Source: Amaurobius ferox (lineage: Eukaryota > Arthropoda > Arachnida > Araneae > Amaurobiidae). Taken from it: a DNA stretch of 64,000 bases. The notes below the pieces were generated by a model that saw nothing but the letters and a program-made list of their open reading frames with translations, searched no databases and was not told the DNA's origin. Positions 10,063 to 36,373 of the stretch are shown piece by piece (the first letter of the stretch is position 1; each line of letters starts with the position of its first letter). The stretch spans positions 101,642,568 through 101,706,567 of the forward strand of contig OX578152.1 in assembly GCA_951213105.1 (NCBI GenBank). Reading direction: 5' to 3'. The position numbers were made by a program, and so were the translations under genes.

Positions 10063-10806
10063 AGGAATATAAAATTTCGAATACATTTCGAAGTTTTCGC
10101 TCGAATTTAGAGGAATTCTATCTAGATCTAGATTTTTGTTATAACAAAGCCCGATAAAGTTTCGTGAAAACCCATTAATTTTTGTAGCCGCTATTGTGTA
10201 CACAAGAACTCGATCACAGACAGACAAACGAACATAACTTCAAAAATAGTCTAAACGTGTTCAGGAGGTCTTAAACCATATATTACCATCAAAAGCGAAC
10301 ATTTTTGGGAAAATAATAATTTCTCTAAACTGTATTACTAGTATGAAAATGTAAACACTGCAAAATCATACCTTCCAAAAAATCGCCTTGTTGACGTTGA
10401 TCGACAACAAAATTCCCTGCTGATGACACAGTGAAATTTCAGAAGATTTAAATATTTAATAAAAGGTTTCCACAATTTTTTATAAATAAAAATCAAGCGT
10501 TTATCAAGGGGCATGTTTTTTACTCGTCTCTATTAAGTTTTCAAAACAAAGGAATTAAAAAAGTCTAGCTATCACACATGCAATTAATTTTTACTTTCTT
10601 ATACGGTATAACATAGTACAGGGAAAGTATTGTTTTCATTTCCGAGATGTTGATGCCAATATATAAGATTTCCTGAACACTTTTTGACTATTTTTGGAGA
10701 GATGTCCGTCTGCTTATCTGTCTGTGGTCGAATTATTGTGTACACGATAGCGGCAACAAATATTAGAATTTCACGAAACTTTATACCCGGCTTTTTTATT
10801 AAAAAA
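10063..10806. other. Repeat-derived spacer, no gene
   Basis: Includes weaker repeat fragments ('gaattctatctagatctagatttttgttataacaaagccc', 'cagacagacaaacgaacat' at 10217-10235). No ORF with protein-like features. The minus ORF at 10599-10931 is chance reading across the repeat boundary. Confidence 0.4.
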
Positions 10807-11601
10807 TCTGATGTGGGCAACACATGACTTTCCTTATATAATGTAATGAATTTACTACTTTTACAGTAAAAAAATAGGTTTTTCTTATAGTAGATACTCA
10901 TATTCTTTCCAAGATATTGAATTTTCGGCAATTAGTCGTCATTTTCATTGATTTAGCGTCATTTTTATCCATTCGGCGAGATTTTCGTTAATTTGGCAAC
11001 ATTTAAAAAAAGTCGCCAAGTTGGTGACATTCCGCCAAATTCGTCGCCAAAATCTCGCCAAGCGTTATGCACTAAGAAATAAGTTTTTCTTAAAGCAGAT
11101 AAATGACTATTGGCGTTCAAATACAAAAGTATTATTCAAAGTATCTTTTTTCAAGAATGGAACGAGCTAGATCCACGAGAAGGAATACACTCAATTTATC
11201 GCATGGTATTACATATGAAAAGTAAACATGTTTCTCAATAGGAAATATTTTTCTTATTATTTTATATGACTTTTTGATAATTTTTTTAAAAAATGTACAA
11301 TACCTCGAGAACAATTCACGTTAGCGTTCTAAAATTTATGTCAATCGTTTTCTAATGAAAAATTACATAAGAAATGTCTATTTGCGTAACTTTATTAGTG
11401 GTTTTAAATTTTTGACGATTTTTTCAAAATTTCATTCGAAAATTTAGGGGTGTTCTGAACATTCGATTGCGTATAAAAACAATAGGCTTCCAGTGTTTAC
11501 GGATTGTGATTTTTGTACCAAATTTGATTCGAATCGGTCCATTCGTTCGTCAGTTATCGTCTCCACAGACTCACTGACACACACACACACATACACACGT
11601 A

Positions 11602-11655
<54 letters not shown>

Positions 11656-11780
11656 TCACTTCAAAAATGTTTGATTCGTGATCAGGGATGCTTGAAACGT
11701 GCTCTCCCGTCGAAAACTCGAATTCGAATTTTCGACCCCGTCACAATACTTTCCTTATACATTATGTATATAAGGAAAGT
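10807..11780 (+). repeat. Family A hairpin-ended repeat, copy 2
   Basis: Same start (TCTGATGTGGGCAACACATG) and same terminal palindrome (ACTTTCCTTATA..TATAAGGAAAGT) as copy 3, and very similar throughout. Carries an (AC)n run at about 11573-11652 where copy 1 has only a short one. Confidence 0.9.
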
Positions 11781-11807
11781 AATAAAGTAAGATTACTAAG
11801 GAAAAAA

Positions 11808-12597
11808 TCTGATGTGGGCCACACATGACTTTCCTTATATAATGAAATGAATATACTACTTTTACAGTTAAAAAAATGTTATTCTTATAGTAGATACTTA
11901 TATTCTTTCCACGATATTGAATTTTCTTCAATTAGTTGTAATTTTGATTGATTTAGCGTCATTTTTATCCATTTGGCGAGATTTTTGTTAATTTGGCAAC
12001 AATTAAAAAAGTTGCCAAGTTGGCGACATCTCGCTAAATTCGTCGCCAAAATGTCGCCAAGCATTATGGACGAAGAAATAAGTTATTCTTACAGCAGATA
12101 AATAACTATTGGCGTTCAAATACAAAAGTATTACTCAAAGTATCTTTTTTCATGACTGGAACGAGCTATATCCACGAGAATGTTGTCACCCAATTTATCG
12201 CATGGTGTTACACATGAAAAGTAAACATGGTTCTCAATAGGAAATATTTTTTTTTATTTTATGACTTTTTGATAATTTTTTTGAAAAATGTGCAATATCT
12301 CGAGAACGGTTCACGTTAGCGTTCTAAAATTTATGTCAATCGTTTTCTAATGAAAAATTACATAAGAAATGTCTATTTGCGTAACTTTATTAGCGGTTTT
12401 GATTTTTTGACGAATTTTTCAAAATTTCACTCAAAAATTTAGGGGGGTTCTGAACATTCGATTGCGTATAAAAACAATAGGCTTCCAGTGTTTACGGATT
12501 GTGATTTTTGTACCAAATTTCGTTCGAATCGGCCCATTCGTTCGTCAGTTATCGTCTCCACAGACTCACTGACACACACACACACACACACACATAT

Positions 12598-12633
<36 letters not shown>

Positions 12634-12780
12634 ACACATACACACACACAGACATCACTTCAAAAATGCTTGATTCGTGATCAGGGATGCTTGAAACGTG
12701 CTCTCCCGTCGAAAACTCGAATTCGAATTTTCGACCCCGTCACAATACTTTCCTTATACATTATGTATATAAGGAAAGTA
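11808..12780 (+). repeat. Family A hairpin-ended repeat, copy 3
   Basis: About 973 bp, same length as copy 2; separated from it by only about 27 bases, so the family tends to sit in tandem. (AC)n run at 12572-12651. Terminal palindrome at 12748-12780. Confidence 0.9.
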
Positions 12781-13474
12781 AAAATCATTTTGATAAAGTC
12801 ATATTTATGGCAATTATCGTGCGAACGGACAGACAGACAGAATGACCAAAGTCATAAACACTTTTCAACTATGTTGGAAAGTGTTAAAAAAAGATAGACA
12901 CGTGTTTTTATTGAAACGTGGTTTGAATTTGAAATGTAGTTTTAGAAAATGATTGATTTACACTTATATGCAAAAGAATTTGGAGTTTACAAAGTTATTA
13001 TGTTAAACTCATTTAACTGCATATTGGAGGTTTACAGGTTTTCTATACCTCTCTCCTTAAAGTGTTTTTAAGAATAATTTTTGCCTCAAATGGTGTTAAA
13101 AACTGCTTTCTGTTAAGCTAAACGAATTTTGTAATGATTTTTTTGGCGTTCTGATAGGAATTAAATTGTTTATTTTAACAAACGTATTTCGAACTCCATA
13201 TACTAATTGTTGAACTGTTCATTATAATCGACGTGTGGCGATCAGGAGACTATCCTTTTTAGGTGAAATAAGTAAGAAGATTGTACAAGAAAATATATTT
13301 AAGGCATCTCGTGATCGAAAAAAAATCACACTTTATAAAATTTTTGCATTTTAAAATACTGGCATATTGCATAAAATATATTGTAGCACATATGATACTT
13401 CACTTGCATTCTGCTTAAATAAATGATATGGAAACACCTAAGGAACTTTGATGATGCTTGAAAAGCGTTCATTT
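12781..13474 (-). other. Downstream region / 3' UTR of the MATH-BTB gene
   Basis: Follows the BTB stop codon on the minus strand. A candidate polyadenylation signal AATAAA (plus strand TTTATT at 13169-13174) lies about 300 nt after the stop. The part next to 12781 contains 'gacagacagacagaatgacc' and belongs to repeat debris. Confidence 0.4.
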
Positions 13475-27978
<14,504 letters not shown>

Positions 27979-28045
27979 ACTGCTCTGAAACTCTTGAGAG
28001 GAGGTCGATTTCACGAAAAAGTAGCAAGCAGAACTTAATTTTCAA

Positions 28046-30185
28046 ACCGATATATAGATTATTAGATGACGACTCGCAGAAAAGTCGATACGGGTTGTGG
28101 AGAATTATTCTTTTTTTCCAAATTATCCTGTCCTTGAACCTGAAATTCATGTAAAAAGAAACTATTATTTTGTAGTATTACTTTATACATTACAAAAAGA
28201 GTAGTCGAATGCATTTTTGATTTGCTTCCTTTTCGGAACATTATTTAATCAGAAAGGGGTTATTCAAACAATTTAAAATATTTAGAGTGAGAAGGACCAT
28301 TCGACTTTCAAATGCAATTATATACTCTCTGTTTTACTTATATTAACATTAATTCAAAGTTTATTTAATAGACTTCCCTCACTCTTCATGTATAGTAAAA
28401 CTGCTCAGATTCATTTACTTCAAAGGTTTTTAATTTACCTGAATATTTGCATATGGAAATTTATATGCCTACAATGGCAGCGTGATGCTAATTATGAAAA
28501 CCTTCCTCATAGAGGCTACAACGACTTCTTCTGACCGTTGCAGCTATGTAGAACCTAAAATATTTTTATGAAGATATTTGAATCCGGCTGAGTGGCCATA
28601 CTGAATTTGTCAGGGGTTTGCTAAATTGTAAGAAATAACAAGTTTTCTATTTTGCAAAAATAAGGTATCGACTATTGTATGCTAATGAGTTCACAATATG
28701 TGCGAAACTAATCCATGTATTATGTTCAGCTATCAGTAAGGGAAGTGGGATCCTAAGAAAGATATGTTAGATTTCATAGGAAATTTAAATATATATATGC
28801 TTTATATAAAAATTCATATATGTCACTGAAATTCAAATTTCTTAAATTATATAACGGAAATTCAGTTTTTGTATACTCCATTGTCCAGAAAATGGGTTAC
28901 ACCTTCTTTAAGAATAAAATTGCAAATTTTGAGGATTTAAAAATAGAACAATAGAACTAAAAAAAACAGGAATTCCTTACTGTTATTGGTGTGGTTGCTA
29001 TGTCTCTTTATACCTTAGGAGGTTGTTTTTCCTTCGAAATTCGAAGACAAACGATGCCATGCGTTAGCTGGCATGGCTACTCCAGCTTTTTTTCTTGAAG
29101 TAGGCTATTTTTGCCTTCAAAATTGTTTGATACAGCTATTAATTTGTCATTTGCTACTCTTTTAGTGAATTTATAACTTTAAAATTATTTTTGTAGCGGT
29201 GAGAGCAATTTCAATAAATAGTTATTTGTTGCAGTTATAGCACAAATAAAAAACGATCCGTTTAAATAATTAATATTTAAATTTGTGCTGTTGTTTCTGT
29301 TAAAATACATTGAATAGTCTTGTGGTTATGATGCCGATCAATAAATGTAGGTTCAAACTACAGGGTCTGAGTTTCAGCCTCCAATCAGATGATGACAGGC
29401 TGTTCAAGTTATATTTAAGAGATTTATCCAATATTTAACGTATCTTACCCAGTTTCTTCTAAGATAGATCTCCATAAAACACATATTGTCAGAGTAACTA
29501 CTGTGATCCGGCAAAAAGATAAATTATTTATATTGATGAAATTTATTATCAATATTATATTGATTGAAAAAGATATATTATTTATAATATTGATATTTTG
29601 CTTCTTTGAAACGATGAAACTTCTTTAACACAGTACAACATCAACCGGGCTATATTGTCTGCAATTACTTTGCAAATAATGTCATTTACAGCCTTTTGGG
29701 GTTTTAATGAGGTCAATTGACACAAAATTCTGGAATTTATGTTTCTCTGGGGATTTTTGCAGTTAGAGTAATTACAGTTAAATGATTTATTGTACAGGAG
29801 GAGATGAAACGGTTGTCACTGTTCATGTGGTATAAAGTTATTTTTCATGCGGTGTCTTTCGTAAAGAGAATAATTTGAATAATCATTAAAGATGATTTGG
29901 ACCAGTATTTTGATGAAAGACGATATTGCTTGTATAGCTCAGAAGAGATCAGAAGATTAATGTGTTTTCATCAGAGGTGGTCCCCATCTCCTGTAAAATC
30001 ATCACATTTTCTTTTTAAAAGGAACCACATGCAGAACAAATTTTTACTACGTAAGGAATGACAACTCTCCAACTTCTCCTTCAATAAATTACTTTACCAT
30101 AACAACAGGTAAATTATGATGTTAAAGACACAGTACCACCAAAATAAAAACACAATTATTTAGGCCCTGACAAAGAAAAACGTTC
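28046..30185. other. Upstream region of MATH-BTB gene; possible SINE fragment
   Basis: No gene recognised. At 28115-28145 (minus) the text 'ATTTCAG' followed by 'GACAGGATAATTTGGAAAAA' resembles the end of a cassette exon but lacks the donor; possibly chance. At about 29315-29395 (plus) 'gtcttgtggttatgatg' and 'gggtctgagtttcagcctcc' resemble worn tRNA A and B boxes, suggesting a SINE fragment. The rest is AT-rich without structure. No core promoter could be assigned. Confidence 0.35.
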
Positions 30186-32527
30186 GAAAGAGGGACTCTC
30201 GTTTCCCTCTTAAACGAACATTTTTAAAAAATTATTTTATCTTGGGCGTTTTCATCAAATGATTCGCCCAATTATAAAATATCAAGCCTCTATCACGTTT
30301 TAAAACGGGCGTTTCTCCTTTATTTCAAAAATCGAACATTTTTGTGTGCGGCACCACCTTAAGTAGAAAATTTTGGAAAACTGGAATTGTACACATTCTT
30401 CCTTCTAAACTATCTAACCGTACACCAAATTTGAAATCTCTATCTCATTCCGAAGCATGTTTTTTTATCAATTCAACTTCGGAACGTTTTCCTCTGGAGC
30501 ACCCCCTTAAACTAGCATTTTGGAAAACCTATATTCGTCTTGGGTGTTTTCATCAAATAATTAGTCTATATACAAAATTTCAAGCCTCTATCTAACTTTA
30601 AAGGAGCCGTTTCTCTTTCATTCGGAAAATCGAACAGTTTAGTGTGCGGCACCACCTTATGTAGCAAATATTGGAAATTTGAAATTGTATACTCTCTTCC
30701 TTTCGAACGGTTTACCTATACACCAAATTTGAAGTTCCTATCTTATCGCAAAGCAGGTTATCCTGTCATTTCACTTTTCGAACATTTTGGTGTGGAGCAC
30801 CCCCTTTAGAGAACGTTTTCGAAAAATTTGATTTTTCCAGGGAGTTTTATCGAACGACCGAGCCGTGTACCAAATTGCAAGTTTCTATCTATTCGGGAAG
30901 TGCTTAAAAAAAGAGTGACAGACAGACGGACACTTAGCAATTAGAATATACTAGCCGAATACCCGTTGAAAATCAACGGTCTCGCAATAAGGAACCCCTG
31001 AATAATGTAAATTTTTGAATAATTCGTGTTTCACATTTATTCGGCAAATCGAATATTTTAGTGTGCAGAACCAACCCCCTAAAGAAGAAAATATTGGAAA
31101 AATTAAATTGCGCACGTCGTCCTTTCGAATTATCTACCAGTACATCAAATTAAAGTATCTATCTCATCCCGAAGCATACTATTTTATCATCTCCCTTTTC
31201 CAACGTTTTCCTTTGGAGTCCCCCATAAATGAACATTTTTGAAAAACTTTGTTCGTGTCGTGTTTTTTATCAGTTGATTAGCCCATATACCAAATATCAA
31301 GCCTCTATCACATTTAAAACAAGAGTGTATCATTTATTCCGAAAATCGAATATATTGACGCTCGGCACACCCTAAAGTAGCAAATATTGGAAATCTGAAA
31401 TTTGCACACTTTCTTCCTTTCAAACAATCTACCAGTACACCAAATTTGATGTCTCTATCCTATTGTGGAGCATGTTTTTCTATCACTTCATATTTCGAAC
31501 GCTTTTACGTTTTTCTGTGTTACACCCCCTTAAATGATCATTTTTGAAAAACCGTAATAATCTTAGGGTTTTTTTATCAAATGATTAGCCCATATACTAA
31601 ATTTCAAGCTTCTATCACACTCTGAAGAAGGTGTTTTTCAGTTGTTCGGTGAAATCGAACATTTTATTGAGCGGCACCCCCTACAATAGCATATGTTTGA
31701 AAACTGAAATTGCACACTTTCTTCTTTTCAAACTATCTAACCGTATACCAAATTTAAAGTCTCTATCTTATCACGAAGTATACTTTTTCTATTATTTCTT
31801 CGAATGTTTTCTTGGGTGTTTTCATCAAATGATTAGTCCATATACCTAATTTCAAACCTGTATCAAATTTTAAAGGAGCCGTTTCTCATTTATTTGGTAC
31901 ATCCAACATTTAGGTGTGTGGCACCCCCTTAAGTATAGAAAATATTGGTAATCTGAAATTGCACACTTTCTTCCTTTCGAACGATTTACCCATACACAAA
32001 ATTTGGAGTCTCTACCTCATCGCAAAGTATGCTTTCCAATCATTTCACTTTTCGAACGTTTTGGTGTGCGGCACCCCCTTAAGTATAGAAATATTGGTAA
32101 TCTGAAATTGTACACTTTCTTCCTTTCGAACGATTTACCCATACACCGAATTTGAAGTCTCTATCTCATCGCAAAGCTTGCTTGCAAATCATTTAACTTT
32201 TCGAAAGTTTTGGTGTGCGGCATCCCCTTAATTAGAAAATATTGGAAATCTGAAATTGCACACTTTCTTCCTTTCAAAGGATTTACTCATACATCGAATT
32301 TGAAGTCTCTATCTCATCGCAAAGTATGCTTTCCCATCTTTTCACTTTTCGAACGTTTTGGTGTGGGGCACCCCCTCTATAGAACGTTTTCGGAAAATTC
32401 GATTTTTCCAGATTTATCGAACGACCGATCCGTGTACCAAATTGCAAGTCTCTATCTATTCGGGAAGTGCCTGAAAAAAGCGTGACAGACAGACAGACAG
32501 AGAGACGGACACTTGGCAATTAGTATA

Positions 32528-34590
32528 TACTAGCCGCATACCCGTTGAAAATCAACGGCCCCACATTAAGCAACCCCTGAATAATGTAAATTTTTTACTT
32601 ATTTATTCGACAAATCGAACATTTAGTTTTGAGGCACCCCCAAAAGTTCAAAATATCGGAAAACTGAAATTGCACATCTTCTTCCTTTCGAACTATCTAC
32701 CTGTACACCAAATTTTAAGTCTGTATCTTATTTCGAAGCATGTTTTTTTTTATCAATTCACATTTCGAACGTTTTCCTCTGGAAAACCCCCTTAAACGAA
32801 CATTTTTGAAAAATTATATTCGTTTTGGGTGTTTTCATCAAATGATTAGTCTATATTTAAAATTTTGAGCCTCTATCAAATTTTAAAGGGGCCGTTTCTC
32901 ATTTATTCGGAAAATCGAACATTTTTGTGTGCGACACCCCCTTAAGTAGGAAATATTGGAAATCTGAAATTACACACTTTCTTCCTTTCTAACGGTTTAC
33001 CTATATACCAAATTTGAAGTCTCTATCTTTTCGCAAAGCAGGCTTTCCTATCATTTCACTTTTCGAACGTTTTGGTGTGCGGCACCCCCTTGAGTAGAAA
33101 ATATTGGAAATCTGAAAATGCACACTTTCTGCCTTTCGAACGATTTACCCATACACCAAATTTGAAGTCTCTACCTCATCGCAAAGCATGCTCTCCTATC
33201 ATTTCACTTTTCGAACGTTTTGGTGTGCTGCACCCCCCCTTAAGTAGAAAATATTGGAAATCTGAAATTGCACACTTTCTTCCTTTCGAACGATTTACCC
33301 ATACACCAAATTTGAAGTCTTTATCTCATCGCAAAGCATGCTTTCCTGTCATTTCACTTTTCGAACGTTTTGGTGTGGGGCACCCCCTCTATGGAACGTT
33401 TTCGAAAAATTCGATTTTTCCAGGGGGTTTTATCGAACGACCGATCCGTGTACCAAATTGCAAGTCTCTATCTATTCGGGAAGTGCCTGAAAAAAGCGTG
33501 ACAGGCAGACAGACAGAGAGACGGACACTTGGCAATTAGTATATACTAGCCGCATACCCGTTGAAAATCAACGGCCCCACATTAAGCAACCCCTGAATAA
33601 TGTAAATTTTTTACTTATTTATTCGACAAATCGAACATTTAGTTTTGAGGCACCCCCAAAAGTTCAAAATATCGGAAAACTGAAATTGCACATCTTCTTC
33701 CTTTCGAACTATCTACCTGTACACCAAATTTGAAGTCTGTATCTTATTTCGAAGCATGTTTTATTTTATCAATTCACATTTCGAACGTTTTCCTCTGGAA
33801 AACCCCCTTAAACGAACATTTTTGAAAAATTATATTCGTTTTGGGTGTTTTCATCAAATGATTAGTCTATATTTAAAATTTTGAGCCTCTATCAAATTTT
33901 AAAGGGGCCGTTTCTCATTTATTCGGAAAATCGAACATTTTTGTGTGCGACACCCCCTTAAGTAGGAAATATTGGAAATCTGAAATTACACACTTTCTTC
34001 CTTTCTAACGGTTTACCTATATACCAAATTTGAAGTCCCTATCTTATCGCAAAGCAGGCTTTCCTATCATTTCACTTTTCGAACGTTTTGGTGTGCGGCA
34101 CCCCCTTGAGTAGAAAATATTGGAAATCTGAAAATGCACACTTTCTGCCTTTCGAACGATTTACCCATACACCAAATTTGAAGTCTCTACCTCATCGCAA
34201 AGCATGCTCTCCTATCATTTCACTTTTCGAACGTTTTGGTGTGCTGCACCCCCCCTTAAGTAGAAAATATTGGAAATCTGAAATTGCACACTTTCTTCCT
34301 TTCGAACGATTTACCCATACACCAAATTTGAAGTCTTTATCTCATCGCAAAGCATGCTTTCCTGTCATTTCACTTTTCGAACGTTTTGGTGTGGGGCACC
34401 CCCTCTATGGAACGTTTTCGAAAAATTCGATTTTTCCAGGGGGTTTTATCGAACGACCGAGCCGTGTACCAAATTGCAAGTCTCTATCTATTCGGGAAGT
34501 GCCTAAAAAAAGCCTGACAGACAGACAGACGGACACACAGACAGACGGACAGACAGACAGACGGACACATGGCAATTAGTATATACTAGC
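32528..34590 (+). repeat. Two near-identical ~1.03-kb higher-order units
   Basis: 32528-33542 and 33543-34590 differ at only a few positions by eye (for example 'attttaagtctg' versus 'atttgaagtctg', 'ccgatccgtg' versus 'ccgagccgtg', and the length of the CAGA tract). This points to a recent tandem duplication of a whole higher-order unit. Confidence 0.85.
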
Positions 34591-34846
34591 CGAATACCCG
34601 TTGAAAATCAACGTTCTCGCAATAAGCAACCCCTGAATATTGTAATTTTTTAATAATTCGCGTTTCACATTTATTCGGCAAATCGAATATTTTAGTGTGC
34701 AGAACCCCCTTAAGTAGAAAATATTGGAAATCTGAAATTCCACACGTTCTTTGTTTCAAACGATTTACCCATACACCAAACTTGAAGTCTCTATCTCATC
34801 GCAAATCATGCTCTCCTATCATTTCACTTTTCGAACGTTTTGGTGT

Positions 34847-34854
34847 GCTGCACC
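34847..34854 (+). repeat. Left target-site duplication of the P-like element
   Basis: GCTGCACC, repeated at 42398-42405 after the right end. The uninterrupted version is at 44073-44080. Eight-base duplications are characteristic of P elements. If the leading C is counted to the element, the duplication would be 7 bp and the termini symmetric (CGTCACC..GGTGACG). Confidence 0.85.
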
Positions 34855-34881
34855 GTCACCTCCAAAAGAAAAGGCCGATCT
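34854..34881 (+). repeat. Left terminal inverted repeat of the P-like element
   Basis: CGTCACCTCCAAAAGAAAAG followed by GCCGATC. Pairs with 42370-42397 read in reverse; mismatches at positions 11, 16, 18 and 20 of the repeat by my alignment. Confidence 0.85.
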
Positions 34882-35061
34882 ACTTTCCCCCCCTTCACTT
34901 CGATACGTATGAGTCGTAGGCCCATGCTATTAGATCGAGCCTTCGACCTTCGAGACGTTTCGACCTCCGACCGAAGAATTCTCCCACACTTCTTGTTCCC
35001 TCGTGGTGGCTTACTTGCTTGTTCGTGTTGTGTTTCTTCGCATTATTATTTATTTGTGACA

Positions 35062-35214
35062 ATGGTGTATAAATGCTGTGTCCCGAATTGCATTTCTAAT
35101 TATAGAAATGGACCCAAAAGAAGCATATTTAGATTTCCCCGGGACAATAATTTACAAATAAAATGGATGAATGTCATTAAACGTGCAGACTTTAAGCCTA
35201 ACGAAAACTCCAGA
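35062..35214 (+). CDS. THAP-domain exon 1 of P-like transposase
   Basis: ATG at 35062 (MVYKCCVPNC). 51 codons to donor AGA|GTAAGT at 35215. THAP is a C2CH zinc DNA-binding module: the first cysteines are in 'KCCVPNC', with 'FRFPRDN' and the invariant tryptophan in 'KWMNVIKRADF'. Splicing in phase 0 to 36374 supplies the CxxH as VCEEHF and, later, the AVPxIF box. In P elements this domain recognises subterminal sites. Read-through of the donor instead gives a 69-residue product (to 35271) that contains another CxxH, ICRLHF. Confidence 0.85.
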
Positions 35215-36373
35215 GTAAGTAACAATATATGTCGGTTACATTTTATTAATTTTGAGACGATTTTTGTCTAAATCTGTGTTGCATGATGAGGAAAACAAAA
35301 TTGTGCATTAGTATTATTTTTCGAATTGTGCAATCGTTATTATCACAGTATTAAGTAATTAATGATATCCTAACTACTTAAATCGTCTATTACATTTGTG
35401 TAAAATTCTGCTTATTAAAATTTAAGCAGTTTCTTTTTGTAATCTGAATAAACTTTGGGAATTTATTTAAAACAATAATTGATAGTCGTGCAAATCGTGT
35501 TTAAATATTGAAATGGACGATCCAAATTTTCTAATGTTAAATAATCATATTATATGCACTTTTTCATTAGAAAATGAATGGCACTCTTTTTAAATATTAG
35601 CAAGAGCCACTGAAATATTGCTTCATAAATACATTTATCAGAATGGTTATTTAAAATTATTAAATAAATTTTTTACACATGCTTATTATGTGATTATATA
35701 TTGAATTTCATTAATCGAAAATGCATATTTTGTAAAGTTTTACATATTTTGTAAATTTTCGTGCTTACTAATTTGCCAATTTTAATTTATTTCATGTGAT
35801 ATTTATAAAAAGTCAATGGTATTTTATGTGAATTTTTTAAGTTTGCATAAAAAAACATTTTTACTAATAAAGCTGCCAAATTTCAGTTTACGTGATGTTT
35901 ATTAATCCCTAAAACACCCTATGAGTTTTTCTATTTATATATATATTTGGGGATTTTATGTACAATTATTAAAGGTTGGCATAGTATAAAAGATTCATCT
36001 TTGAATTTAAGGAATAAGCAATACTTTTTAGTGAAATATGACATAAGTAGAAATTTTAATTTTATAACGTGATTGGAATTGAAGTTATTTATTACCTTCA
36101 CAGTTGTATTTAATATTCTGGTTAGTATGCACTGCTTTTTTGAACTGATGAGCGACACATATACCTTTCTTGAAGCAATTATAGTAACTTATTTTTCATA
36201 TATCCCCTATGTAGCAAGTATGAGGAATTTGTATGGTACTCATATTTCATTAATAATGCTTGTTCAAAATAAATAGTTGTAATGTATATAAATCTATGAG
36301 GTAAATAGTAATGATAAAGGCTTAAAACTAAAAATAATTTTGAGGTAGTAAATTCTAAAATTAATTTTTCTAG
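35215..36373 (+). other. Intron 1 of the P-like transposase gene
   Basis: GTAAGT...TTTTTCTAG, 1159 nt, phase 0. AT-rich with stop codons in all frames after the first 57 nt, which stay open and encode the ICRLHF read-through. ORFs at 35931-36388 are chance. Confidence 0.8.

Larger units (their letters stand above)
30186..34854 (+). repeat. Satellite-like array, left part
   Basis: Monomers of about 150 bp with the landmarks 'cacttttcgaacgttttggtgtg', 'gcacccccttaagtagaaaatattgg', 'aaatctgaaattgcacactttc' and 'accaaatttgaagtctctatctcatcgcaaagcatg'. Groups of monomers end with 'ggaagtgcctaaaaaaagcgtgacagacagac', 'acttggcaattagtatatactagccg' and the hairpin CCGTTGAAAATCAACGG (group ends near 30947, 32527, 33542 and 34581). 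Group sizes are about 1.0-1.6 kb. Many ORFs (60-163 codons) are frame-preserving by-products of the monomer and are not genes. Confidence 0.9.

Noticed and set aside
11444..11681. Cysteine/valine- and threonine/histidine-repeat ORFs
   Set aside because: Simple translations of (AC)n tracts inside family A repeats on both strands; the same applies to 12439-12897 and 60306-60744.
32210..34579. Several ORFs of 90-163 codons with repeating 'ERFTHTPNLKSLSHRKACFPIISLFERFGV' type text
   Set aside because: They are frame-preserving translations of the ~150-bp satellite monomer, occur in many units with different breaks, and show no domain or codon-level constraint.
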